Position numbers and translations under genes: made by a program | Assembly: GCA_019308525.1 (NCBI GenBank) | Contig: JAFDIC010000035.1 | Coordinates: forward strand, 1-16,560 | DNA length: 16,560 bases | DNA from: Deltaproteobacteria bacterium | Lineage (GTDB): Bacteria > Desulfobacterota > DSM-4660 > Desulfatiglandales > HGW-15 | Direction: 5' to 3' | Notes under the pieces: model-generated | Told to the model about the DNA's origin: nothing | The model's database searches: none | What the model saw: the letters and a program-made list of their open reading frames with translations, nothing else | Shown here: piece after piece, positions 8,124 through 14,827 of the stretch | Layout of the letters: the number at the start of each line of letters is the position of its first letter | Numbering within the stretch: position 1 is the stretch's first letter

Positions 8124-8275
8124 GTGAAAACTTGAACAATCCCCTTTTCCAGATGCAGGGAATGGGGAAAGGAAATTTTCGGCGTGGTTCGCAGGCCGAT
8201 TTCCCTTGGTAGTGTTTCTGTCCCGAAACCGTCGCATGTCATCCCAAAACCAACAAGAGGGAGAACAAAACTGCC

Positions 8276-8941
8276 ATGGATCTCTACACCCTTGCAGAGG
8301 GACCGCTTCTGTGGATTTCTTTCCTGGTCTTCATCCTAGGGAGTATTATAAGGATCGCTGTTTTTCTCACCCTATCCCTCAGGCGGGACAGGGTGCTCTA
8401 CGAGCATTTCAAATGGAAATACCTTTTCCTGACCTTTTGCAAATGGATCCTGCCTTTGAACCGGGATGTCCTGAAGAACCCGGTCTTTGTCCCCCTGGCA
8501 TACATCTTTCACATATGCCTGATTGTCGTGCCTATCTGGCTGGCAGGGCATATCACCCTGTGGGAAGAATCCCGCTTTGAGTGGTCCTGGACCCCTATAC
8601 CGGACACCCTGGCGGACTGGATGACCGTCATTCTCCTACTGGCAGGTGTCTTCTTGCTGCTGAGGCGCATCTTCTCCCCCAGCATTCGGTTCCTTTCCGC
8701 TCCCAGTGATTACCTGCTTCTGATAGTTACTCTGTTGCCCTTTCTGAGCGGTTATTTCCTCACCCACGGGACACTGGATAATATCACTTTTCTTGCAGAT
8801 AACATGCAGTTGATCCATATGCTCTCGGCCGAGCTGATGCTGATACTTATCCCTTTTACCAAGCTCTCCCATTTCATGCTGTTCTTCTTTTCAAGGGGTT
8901 CGACTGCCATAGAATTCGGAAGGAGAGAATATTCTGTATGA
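8276..8941 (+). CDS. Cytochrome b membrane subunit (NarI/DsrM/HdrE-like)
   Basis: This 221-residue integral membrane protein is predicted to carry two b-type haems and pass electrons between the quinone pool and the iron-sulphur partner encoded next. It has five hydrophobic helices (about 11-35, 70-93, 112-130, 144-163 and 178-204). Likely haem ligands are His79 and His92 in helix 2 and His181 and His199 in helix 5. The 18-residue spacing of the last pair equals that of His187 and His205 in E. coli NarI. Length fits NarI (225) rather than the longer DsrM. GAGGGAG precedes the ATG by 12 nt, somewhat far. The downstream gene begins 37 nt after the stop, giving the two-gene membrane plus CCG iron-sulphur arrangement of HdrED, DsrMK and TmcCB. 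Which of these it functionally resembles cannot be told from the sequence. Confidence 0.85.
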   Translation: MDLYTLAEGPLLWISFLVFILGSIIRIAVFLTLSLRRDRVLYEHFKWKYLFLTFCKWILPLNRDVLKNPVFVPLAYIFHICLIVVPIWLAGHITLWEESRFEWSWTPIPDTLADWMTVILLLAGVFLLLRRIFSPSIRFLSAPSDYLLLIVTLLPFLSGYFLTHGTLDNITFLADNMQLIHMLSAELMLILIPFTKLSHFMLFFFSRGSTAIEFGRREYSV

Positions 8942-8978
8942 GGGCCCGAATGTTAACGGGGTTCGGAGGAATCAGGAC

Positions 8979-10259
8979 ATGAGTAATGAGGTAAATCCCA
9001 AGGAGATTATGGACTTCCTGGCACCCAGGATGGGAGCCAGATTTCGGACGTGGCTCGCAATCTGTGCCCATTGCGGTTTGTGTGCGGATACCTGCCACCA
9101 CTATACGAGCAGCGGCAATGACCCCAAAATGATACCGGCAAACAAGGTGAAACACCTCAAGGTAATCCTGAAAAGGAAAGGGAGAGTCGACAGGGACTAT
9201 CTCCGGAAGGTCTATGAGACAGTCTACTACGAATGTAACATGTGCCGGCGCTGCGCCCTGTTCTGCCCTTTTGGCATTGACATAGGCATGATGATCTCCC
9301 TGTTGAGGGCGCTGCTGTTCAGCCAGGGACTCGCTCCGGAGGGCCTGTTGAAGGCCATTGATAACTACAAGGAGTTTGGGAACCAGATGGCAGTCAGCAA
9401 GGAAGATTGGCTGGAGACCCTGGAGTGGTGCCAGGAGGAGGTGGGTGAGGAAATTGTGGATCTCCAGGTCCCTGTCGATAAGAAGGGAGCTCACATCATG
9501 TATACCGTCAACGCCAGGGAGCCCATGTTTTACCCCCAGGATATCATGGAAATAGCCAAGATATTCCACGTGGCCGGCGAGGACTGGACCCTGCCCAGCG
9601 ATTCGGGATGGGATGACACAAACCTTGCAATGTTCTGTGGTGACAGCGCCACCGCGAAGCTGATTGTGGAGAACACCTTCAAGAGGGCCGAAGAGCTGGA
9701 GGTCGACAAGGTGGCAGTCACGGAATGAGGGCATGCATACAGAGCGCTTCGGTTCGAAGCGCCGGCGTGGCTGGGATATACTCCGAAGCAAGAGGTTATT
9801 CATTCTGTCGAACTCTTTCATGACTACATAAGGGATGGCAGGATAAGACTGAAAGGCAAGATAAAAGAGCCCACCACTGTCCAGGACCCCTGTAACGTGG
9901 TTCGGGGCGGAGGACTTGCCGACAAGAATCGGCGCCTTGCAGAATATCTCTCCGAAGACTTCCGCCCAATGAAATACCAGGGTAACTATAACTTCTGTTG
10001 CGGCGGTGGTGGCGGCGCCATGCCGATGGGAGGCGAGATGAAGAAATACCGGCTCATGAGCGGCAGGCAAAAGGCTGAACAGATCAGGGAGACAGGCGCC
10101 AAAATCGTCTTCGTACCCTGTCACAATTGTATCGATCAAATAAGAGATCTCGCCAAGGAATACGATCTCGACATCAAGGCCATACACTTTAAGGAAGCAA
10201 TAAGTGAGCACATGATCATTCCCGACGAAATGATGGTCAAGGATGACGAGGAGGACTGA
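8979..10259 (+). CDS. DsrK/HdrD-like iron-sulphur protein, probable selenoprotein (Sec250)
   Basis: This is a predicted cytoplasmic-side redox subunit of a membrane complex, of the heterodisulfide-reductase HdrD/DsrK/TmcB type. Two ferredoxin-like [4Fe-4S] motifs come first: Cys29, 32, 35, 39 and Cys86, 89, 92, 96. A complete C-terminal CCG motif follows (Cys305, then Cys340-Cys341, then Cys381 and Cys384), the type of site that binds a non-cubane [4Fe-4S] cluster. An in-frame TGA (9726-9728) interrupts the gene at codon 250, within VTE-x-GHA, where relatives have Cys. The frame is otherwise open to the TGA at 10257-10259, and the segment after it (GHAYRALRFEAPAWLG and onward) reads as normal family sequence. 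With the SECIS-like hairpin right after it, I read the TGA as selenocysteine, giving 426 residues. A strong GGAGGA lies 8 nt before the ATG. A nonsense mutation is the alternative, in which case a 249-residue fragment would be made. Confidence 0.85.
9726..9762 (+). promoter_or_regulatory. UGA(Sec) codon with bacterial SECIS-like hairpin
   Basis: The TGA at 9726-9728 is followed after 15 nt by a perfect 8-bp stem, GCGCTTCG (9744-9751) with CGAAGCGC (9755-9762), closing a GTT loop. If the top pair opens, the loop is GGTTC, with the G and GU that SelB-binding loops usually show. The loop begins 23 nt after the UGA, within the usual spacing of bacterial SECIS elements. The hairpin lies wholly inside coding sequence, as expected in bacteria. 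Confidence 0.8.
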
Positions 10260-10277
10260 GCCTTAATCGAAAATTGC

Positions 10278-10306
10278 TTGACATTCAAATATCAAAGGAA
10301 TAAATG
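10278..10306 (+). promoter_or_regulatory. Possible promoter of the antiporter operon
   Basis: A perfect TTGACA (10278-10283) is followed after 17 nt by TAAATG (10301-10306), which is only a weak -10. It lies just after the selenoprotein stop in a 261-nt gap before mrpE. A 12-nt palindrome GAGATATATCTC (10377-10388) lies in the leader and could be an operator or chance. Confidence 0.35.
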
Positions 10307-10505
10307 GGTATTCATTTTTTCTCACATGTTTCATCGTGGGTTGTTGCTATCAGGGTGTCACCTCTAATGGCCCTGTGAGATATATCTCGTTGACCAGGCT
10401 GGATAATATCAGCAGAAGCTCTCAGTGCGTCACTGTACATCAGTTTCACCTGAGTATGTCGTTCCTTTTTCCCCTTTGGACTTATCTGCGCCGATTGGAA
10501 TTCGG

Positions 10506-10513
10506 AAAGGGGG
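10506..10513 (+). promoter_or_regulatory. Ribosome binding site deciding the mrpE start
   Basis: AAAGGGGG stands 7 nt before the in-frame TTG at 10521. The only earlier candidate, GTG 10425, has no comparable site, and no ATG, GTG or TTG lies closer to the first membrane helix. Confidence 0.55.
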
Positions 10514-10520
10514 CACTCTT

Positions 10521-11105
10521 TTGCAATCGCCAGAGCGAGAAACCAGAGACATAGAAGAGCCTGATACCAGGAGCCCGGGTCTCACCAAAGGCAACAACCA
10601 GGCCGCAAAAAGAAGGGTAGCCCTATTCCTGTTCACTTTTCTCATCCTGTTTTCCCTCTGGTTACTCCTTTCGGGCAGATTTGATTCCTTTCACATAGCC
10701 CTCGGGATAATAAGCTGTCTGATCATATCATTTATTTCAGGAGATCTCCTGTTTGATCCTCACAGCAAGGTAGGGGCTCTCCTGGTGACATCTCTGGGTT
10801 TCATAGGTTATATACCCTGGCTCCTGTACCAGATATTCCTTGCCAACCTCCACTTGATGTACCTCAGTTTTCATCCCCGCATGATGGAACTGATTGACCC
10901 CAAGATAGTCCGGTTCAAGAGCAGGCTCAAGAGCGACCTGTCCCTTGTGACCTTTGCCAATTCCATAACGCTTACTCCTGGAACCATCACGGTGTACGTG
11001 TCCATTGACGGAAATTTCAGCGTCCATGCGATCGACATGAAATCCAGCGAAGGGTTGCCCGGCGAAATGGAAGAAAGGATTGCCAGAGCATTCAGCGAGG
11101 TTTGA
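10521..11105 (+). CDS. mrpE: Na+/H+ antiporter subunit MrpE (MnhE, MbhA type)
   Basis: MrpE is a small membrane subunit of Mrp-type multisubunit cation/proton antiporters and of the antiporter half of Mbh hydrogenases. Two or three hydrophobic segments (starting RRVALFLFTFLILFSLWLLLSG) are followed by the family region. This includes IPWLLYQIFLANLHLMYL, the soluble segment with SLVTFANSITLTPGTITVYV, and an acidic C-terminus. The TPGT motif is diagnostic. Using TTG 10521 the protein has 194 residues, with a charged 30-residue extension before the first helix compared with the usual 160 or so. GTG 10425 would make it 226. The stop overlaps the mrpF ATG by 1 nt (TGATG), so translation is likely coupled. 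It is the first gene of the antiporter operon. Confidence 0.9.
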   Translation: MQSPERETRDIEEPDTRSPGLTKGNNQAAKRRVALFLFTFLILFSLWLLLSGRFDSFHIALGIISCLIISFISGDLLFDPHSKVGALLVTSLGFIGYIPWLLYQIFLANLHLMYLSFHPRMMELIDPKIVRFKSRLKSDLSLVTFANSITLTPGTITVYVSIDGNFSVHAIDMKSSEGLPGEMEERIARAFSEV

Positions 11106-11386
11106 TGGATAATATTTTCCTAGCTTCAGGGCTTTGCTTGAGCTTCCTGATGGTTTTGTCCCTTTACAGGGCGATAGTCGGGCCCACCGTTCTCGATCGC
11201 CTTGTGGGAGCCAATGCGATCGGCACCAAGACAGTGGTCCTGTTGATCCTGATCGGCCTTATCTACCACAGGGTGGATATGTTCGTAGACATCGCCCTTG
11301 CCTACGCACTGCTCAACTTTGTGGCAGTGCTCGCAGCATCGAGGTACTTCCAGAAGAAAAAGGGGCTCTACGATGAACTGCCCTAA
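11105..11386 (+). CDS. mrpF: Na+/H+ antiporter subunit MrpF (MnhF)
   Basis: This 93-residue membrane protein has three hydrophobic helices, as is normal for MrpF. Family marks are YRAIVGPTVLDRLVGANAIG after helix 1 and VDIALAYALLNFVAVLA in helix 3. The conserved acidic residues in DRL and VDIA are present. Its ATG overlaps the mrpE stop by one base. A TTG one codon earlier is in frame, but ATG 11105 with GAGG 4 nt upstream is the simpler choice. It works only as part of the antiporter complex. A 96-nt gap to mrpG follows, unusually large for this operon. Confidence 0.93.
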   Translation: MDNIFLASGLCLSFLMVLSLYRAIVGPTVLDRLVGANAIGTKTVVLLILIGLIYHRVDMFVDIALAYALLNFVAVLAASRYFQKKKGLYDELP

Positions 11387-11429
11387 TGCCTGGGCCGCGG
11401 GATTTGGAATTTTTTTTCATGACAGGTGT

Positions 11430-11452
11430 CGGGTTTCACATGTTTGAACCCG
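11430..11452 (+). other. Hairpin between mrpF and mrpG
   Basis: CGGGTTT (11430-11436) pairs with GAACCCG (11446-11452), with one G-U pair and a 9-nt loop. A run of seven T follows 10 nt later (11463-11469). The distance is too large for a standard terminator. It may be a weak attenuator or a processing site, or have no function. Confidence 0.35.
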
Positions 11453-11482
11453 TGAACTGAACTTTTTTTGGGGGATCTGGCG

Positions 11483-11806
11483 ATGAACTTCATAGTGACC
11501 GTTTTCCTGGCATGCGGATTGATTTTTTTCGCGGGCGGAGCAGTGGGTATCCTTCGTTTCCCTGACTTCTATTCCCGCCTGCATCCCGCAGGCAAGCTGG
11601 ATACCATGGGATCACTCTTCATGCTCTTCGCACTGGCTCTTTTCAATGCTCATCATTTCTCGCTGGCCAACCTCCTCACCAGTCTCAAAATTGTTCTCAT
11701 TGTGGTTTTCATTTTTCTATCCAGCCCCACCGCGATTCACGGCATTGTAGATGCCGGAGTCCGCGCTGGTCTTACCCCCTGGACCAAGGGAGAGAAGAGG
11801 AGGTAG
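11483..11806 (+). CDS. mrpG: Na+/H+ antiporter subunit MrpG (MnhG/PhaG)
   Basis: This 107-residue subunit has three hydrophobic helices. The family motif is clear: FFAGGAVGILRFPDFYSRL followed by HPAGKLDTMG. A basic tail (TKGEKRR) ends the protein. ATG 11483 has GGGGG 8 nt upstream; an in-frame TTG at 11468 would overlap that site and is less likely. It is 5 nt upstream of the DUF4040 gene, whose AGGAGG site lies across the mrpG stop, so the two are probably translationally coupled. Confidence 0.94.
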   Translation: MNFIVTVFLACGLIFFAGGAVGILRFPDFYSRLHPAGKLDTMGSLFMLFALALFNAHHFSLANLLTSLKIVLIVVFIFLSSPTAIHGIVDAGVRAGLTPWTKGEKRR

Positions 11807-11811
11807 GCCCG

Positions 11812-12057
11812 ATGATCTGGCAACTGGACCTGGCGATACTTACCCTTGTCGTGGTATGTGCCATCGCAGCGGTTTCGGTCAAGGACCTGTTAGGCTCCGC
11901 AATACTGTTCGGCGCTTACAGCTTCATGATGTGCCTCCTGTGGTCCATCATGGGAGCGGTTGATGTAGCCTTCACTGAGGCGTCAGTAGGGGCTGGTGTG
12001 AGTACAGTGTTTTTCGTTGCAGCGGTTTTTCCCACCACAAGGAGGACCAGGGATTGA
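11812..12057 (+). CDS. DUF4040 (MbhD-like) antiporter subunit
   Basis: This 81-residue membrane protein corresponds to a piece of the C-terminal part of large MrpA, encoded separately as in Mbh hydrogenase operons (MbhD). It has about three helices. The conserved Lys24-Asp25 lies between helices 1 and 2, and AVDVAFTEASVGAG (49-62) carries Asp51 and Glu56; this is the hallmark of DUF4040. AGGAGG stands 8 nt before the ATG. The TGA stop overlaps the TTG start of the next gene. The intramembrane acidic and Lys residues make a direct part in ion translocation plausible, by analogy with MrpA. Confidence 0.88.
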   Translation: MIWQLDLAILTLVVVCAIAAVSVKDLLGSAILFGAYSFMMCLLWSIMGAVDVAFTEASVGAGVSTVFFVAAVFPTTRRTRD

Positions 12058-12884
12058 AATTCCTTGGATTCATCATAACCTTTCTCACCGGGTGCTTCCT
12101 CATATACGCGACAGTCGATTTTCCACCGTGGGGAGACCCATCTTCTCCCGCCAGCACCCATGTCTCGCCCCGTTACATAGAGAAAACCATTGAAGAAACC
12201 TCTGTTCCCAACATAGTTACCGCTGTGCTGGCCGACTACCGCGGTTTCGACACCATGTTTGAGACAACAGTAATCTTTGCAGCGGGTGTGGCCTGTTTCT
12301 TTCTCCTCAGGAGCTTTAGGAAAGGAGGCCCGGAAGACCGTCTCTATCGCCACACCCTGACAGGCCTGACCATTCGCATCAGGGACGCAGAATCCCTTCC
12401 ATCAGAGCTCGAGGAGTTTGAACGAATCGATTCACACTGGACGCCCTATGACCTGATCATAAAAACTGTTAGTCGTATCCTGGTCCCCTTTATTCAGCTC
12501 TTTGCTCTTTACGTAATAGCCCATGGCCACCACAGCCCGGGCGGCGGGTTTCAAGGTGGGGTCATACTCGGGGCGAGTATTATCCTCTACGCCATATCAC
12601 ATGACCTGAGATCCGCCCTGGAAAGAATGAAAGAAAGAATAACCGGCCTGTTGTGTGCAGCCGGCGTGTTCATCTACGCAGGGACCGGGACCCTTTGCGT
12701 AATAATGGGATTGAGTTTCTTGGATTACAGTGCCCTCGCCCCCATCCTCGGCGTCGATCCTGTTACGGCCCGCTCACACGGGATACTGGTGGTGGAAATC
12801 GGCGTGGGAATAGCGGTGATGGCCACCATGATCTGGATATACAACAATGTATCTTCAGAAGGCTTATATGACGAAGGACTATAG
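12054..12884 (+). CDS. mrpB: MbhE-MrpB fusion antiporter subunit
   Basis: This 276-residue membrane protein appears to join two subunits. Residues 1-90 resemble MbhE, the last piece of MrpA, with VPNIVTAVLADYRGFDTMFET (51-71) between two helices. A charged linker of about 40 residues follows. Residues 130-265 are MrpB/MnhB, with SRILVPFIQLFALYVIAHGHH, SPGGGFQGGVILG (161-173) and four helices. The start is TTG 12054, overlapping the previous stop, with AAGGAGG (12039-12045) 8 nt upstream; no ATG competes. The MrpB motifs are certain. The assignment of the N-terminal third to MbhE rests on the RGFDT motif and position in the operon. Confidence 0.88.
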   Translation: MKFLGFIITFLTGCFLIYATVDFPPWGDPSSPASTHVSPRYIEKTIEETSVPNIVTAVLADYRGFDTMFETTVIFAAGVACFFLLRSFRKGGPEDRLYRHTLTGLTIRIRDAESLPSELEEFERIDSHWTPYDLIIKTVSRILVPFIQLFALYVIAHGHHSPGGGFQGGVILGASIILYAISHDLRSALERMKERITGLLCAAGVFIYAGTGTLCVIMGLSFLDYSALAPILGVDPVTARSHGILVVEIGVGIAVMATMIWIYNNVSSEGLYDEGL

Positions 12885-12888
12885 GCTT

Positions 12889-12914
12889 CGGCATCGCTTG
12901 GCGCCTCGATGCCG
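12889..12914 (+). other. Inverted repeat between mrpB and mrpC with alternative partner
   Basis: CGGCATCG (12889-12896) and CGATGCCG (12907-12914) form a perfect 8-bp stem with a 10-nt loop, beginning 5 nt after the mrpB stop. A second GATGCCG (12925-12931), 14 nt before the mrpC ATG, could pair with the same left arm. No T-tract follows, so a terminator is unlikely. Stem formation could affect mRNA stability or mrpC translation. Confidence 0.55.
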
Positions 12915-12944
12915 ACCGGATTCTGATGCCGCGGGTTGAGTAGA

Positions 12945-13340
12945 ATGTCCGAGCTCATATCTACGATCTTGGCAAAGTACAACTACTGGATATACATCAC
13001 CCTGATGATGATAGGGCTCTATGCCATGATCACCAAAAACAACCTGGTCAAGAAAATCGTGGGCATGAACATATTCCAGACCGCCATTATCCTCTTTTAC
13101 GTGTCAACCGGGGCCAAAAAGGGTGCTACTATCCCCATTATCAAGCACGGCCACGGGGAGGCTTCACATGGGATTCATGTTGCAGATTACATAAATCCAC
13201 TGCCCCATGTACTCATGCTTACTGCCATCGTGGTGGCAGTGGCGACCCTCGGTGTAGCCCTCGCCCTGGCCATAAAGGTCTACAAGCAATACAAAACGCT
13301 GGAAGAGGATGAAATCTTGAACCGAATAAGAGGAGAATGA
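12945..13340 (+). CDS. mrpC: Na+/H+ antiporter subunit MrpC (NuoK-like)
   Basis: This 131-residue membrane subunit is homologous to NuoK of complex I. It has three helices. NNLVKKIVGMNIFQTAIILF (near 32-52) and the later INPLPHVLMLTAIVVAVATLG are typical of MrpC. A His/Gly-rich loop (IIKHGHGEASHGIH) lies between helices 2 and 3. ATG 12945 is chosen over an in-frame TTG three codons earlier; the Shine-Dalgarno sequence is weak for both. It ends in an ATGA overlap with mrpD. It follows a 60-nt gap that holds an inverted repeat. Confidence 0.93.
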   Translation: MSELISTILAKYNYWIYITLMMIGLYAMITKNNLVKKIVGMNIFQTAIILFYVSTGAKKGATIPIIKHGHGEASHGIHVADYINPLPHVLMLTAIVVAVATLGVALALAIKVYKQYKTLEEDEILNRIRGE

Positions 13341-14827
13341 ACGCACAATACCCGGCATTAATTGTTGTTGCGCCTCTCCTGGCCGCCTTTCTCACAAGTG
13401 CCGCTGGCTGGATAAACAAGAGGCTTTGCTTCCCCATTGCCCTTGCCGGCCTGTCAGTGTCAACATATTCTTCCCTGGCGCTCCTCGGCCGTGTCCTCAA
13501 CGAAGGGGTGGTTGAATACAGACTGGGAGGATGGCCTCCGCCTTGGGGTATTGCCTACCATGTGGATCACCTCAACGGGTTGATACTTGCCCTGGTAGCC
13601 GTTGTTTCCCTCATAAACCTGGTATCCACCAAGGCGAGCGTGGAAAGGGAGTTTTCTGAAAAGCTCGGTCCCTTTTATACCCTGTACGCCCTTCAAGTCA
13701 CGGGCCTCCTTGGTATCGTGGTGACCGGCGACGCTTTCAACCTCTACGTCCTGCTGGAAATTGCATCCCTGACAGGGTATGCCATGATAGCCATGGGGGA
13801 TGATCGGGCCACCCTGTCCGCCCTCAACTATCTCTACATGGGTACCATAGGGGCGTGTTTTTACCTCCTGGGCATAGGATATATCTACATCGTCACCGGC
13901 TCGCTAAACATGGCGGACATTGCCGGCATTCTCCCCACCATTTACCACTCAAAGACACTGCTCGCGGCATTTATCATCTGCATGGTAGGAGTCTGGCTCA
14001 AGATGGCCTTCTTTCCCCTCCATGCCTGGCTGCCCAATGCTTACACACACGCTCCATCTGCGGCAAGCAGCCTGATCGCCCCCCTTGTCACAAAGGTCAT
14101 GATATACGTCATGATTCGCCTGATATTCTCCGTGTTTACCCCGCAATACGCCTTCAACCAGCTTCAGGTGAGCGCCTCCTTTGTCTGGCTGGCCGTGATC
14201 GCCATCGTCATGGGAGCGATCATGGCCCTTTCTCAACGGGATTTCAAGAAGATGTTGACCTACATCATCATTTCCGAGGTTGGATACATGGTGGGAGGCA
14301 TATGGCTGGGCAACCGGGAGGGAATGATCGGGGCGATACTTCACATCCTTAACGACTCCCTCATGACCCTGTGCCTCTTCCTGGTCGCGGGCAACATATA
14401 CCATAAAGTTCGCAGTCATGGCTTCCAGGACCTGAAGGGCCTCTTTCGCAAGATGCCCTTCACCATGGCCGCCTTCGTGATCGGAGCCCTTTCCTTTATA
14501 GGCGTTCCCCCGACCTGCGGCTTTTTCAGCAAGTGGTACCTGATCCTTGGGGCCCTGCGAGATGCCCAATACGGCTTCATGATCGCACTGTTGTTCAGCA
14601 GCCTCATCAACGTCCTTCTCTTCTTCCGCGTCATAGAGATATGTTTCTTCGAGCCCCTTGGCTCCCATCACCAGGGGCATGAACACGGGATATCGATAGA
14701 CGAAGCACCCCTGGGCATGCTCCTGCCCCTGCTGCTTGTCGCCGCCGGTCTCATCCTTGTGGGTGTATTCACCGGTGACCTGGTAAACAACATAGTCCGG
14801 TACGCGATCCCGGCGGAGATCCTGTAA
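13337..14827 (+). CDS. mrpD: Na+/H+ antiporter subunit MrpD
   Basis: This 496-residue subunit, with about 14 helices, belongs to the proton-pumping NuoL/M/N family. Key residues expected for ion translocation are present: Glu141 in LLEIASLTGYAM and Lys222 in WLKMAFFPLHAWLPNAYTHAP. The SxASSLIAPLVTKV segment follows, then LSQRDFKKMLTYIIISEVGYM and ALSFIGVPPTCGFFSKWY, all as in MrpD. A His-rich loop (GSHHQGHEHG) near the C-terminus is unusual but lies in a variable place. The ATG overlaps the mrpC stop (ATGA) and the TAA overlaps the next ATG (TAATG), indicating tight coupling. Codon use is C-rich like the upstream genes. Confidence 0.95.
   Translation: MNAQYPALIVVAPLLAAFLTSAAGWINKRLCFPIALAGLSVSTYSSLALLGRVLNEGVVEYRLGGWPPPWGIAYHVDHLNGLILALVAVVSLINLVSTKASVEREFSEKLGPFYTLYALQVTGLLGIVVTGDAFNLYVLLEIASLTGYAMIAMGDDRATLSALNYLYMGTIGACFYLLGIGYIYIVTGSLNMADIAGILPTIYHSKTLLAAFIICMVGVWLKMAFFPLHAWLPNAYTHAPSAASSLIAPLVTKVMIYVMIRLIFSVFTPQYAFNQLQVSASFVWLAVIAIVMGAIMALSQRDFKKMLTYIIISEVGYMVGGIWLGNREGMIGAILHILNDSLMTLCLFLVAGNIYHKVRSHGFQDLKGLFRKMPFTMAAFVIGALSFIGVPPTCGFFSKWYLILGALRDAQYGFMIALLFSSLINVLLFFRVIEICFFEPLGSHHQGHEHGISIDEAPLGMLLPLLLVAAGLILVGVFTGDLVNNIVRYAIPAEIL

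Larger units (their letters stand above)
7972..8275. other. 304-nt intergenic region with terminator and promoter
   Basis: No convincing gene is seen in this stretch. It holds a probable intrinsic terminator for the HD-GYP gene (8068-8089), a good promoter (8094-8123) and an untranslated leader of about 145 nt before the cytochrome b gene. I found no recognisable riboswitch in the leader. Confidence 0.6.

Noticed and set aside
9726..9728. UGA read as Trp, or a simple nonsense mutation making a pseudogene.
   Set aside because: UGA ends several other genes here, so the code is standard. The 176 intact codons after it, the Cys-type position and the hairpin favour selenocysteine, although a recent mutation cannot be fully excluded.
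8874..10211. A 445-codon open frame on the minus strand opposite the cytochrome b end and the selenoprotein gene.
   Set aside because: It lies antisense to a gene with clear iron-sulphur motifs, has no family features, and is open mainly because of the codon pattern on the other strand.
9897..10259. A separate small gene starting at GTG 9897 for the CCG half.
   Set aside because: It is in the same frame as the gene before the TGA, and family sequence continues upstream of 9897 to the TGA, so it is the C-terminal part of one protein.
10336..10554. A 72-codon plus-strand frame before mrpE.
   Set aside because: It overlaps the chosen mrpE start in another frame, has no ribosome site and shows no domain or membrane pattern.
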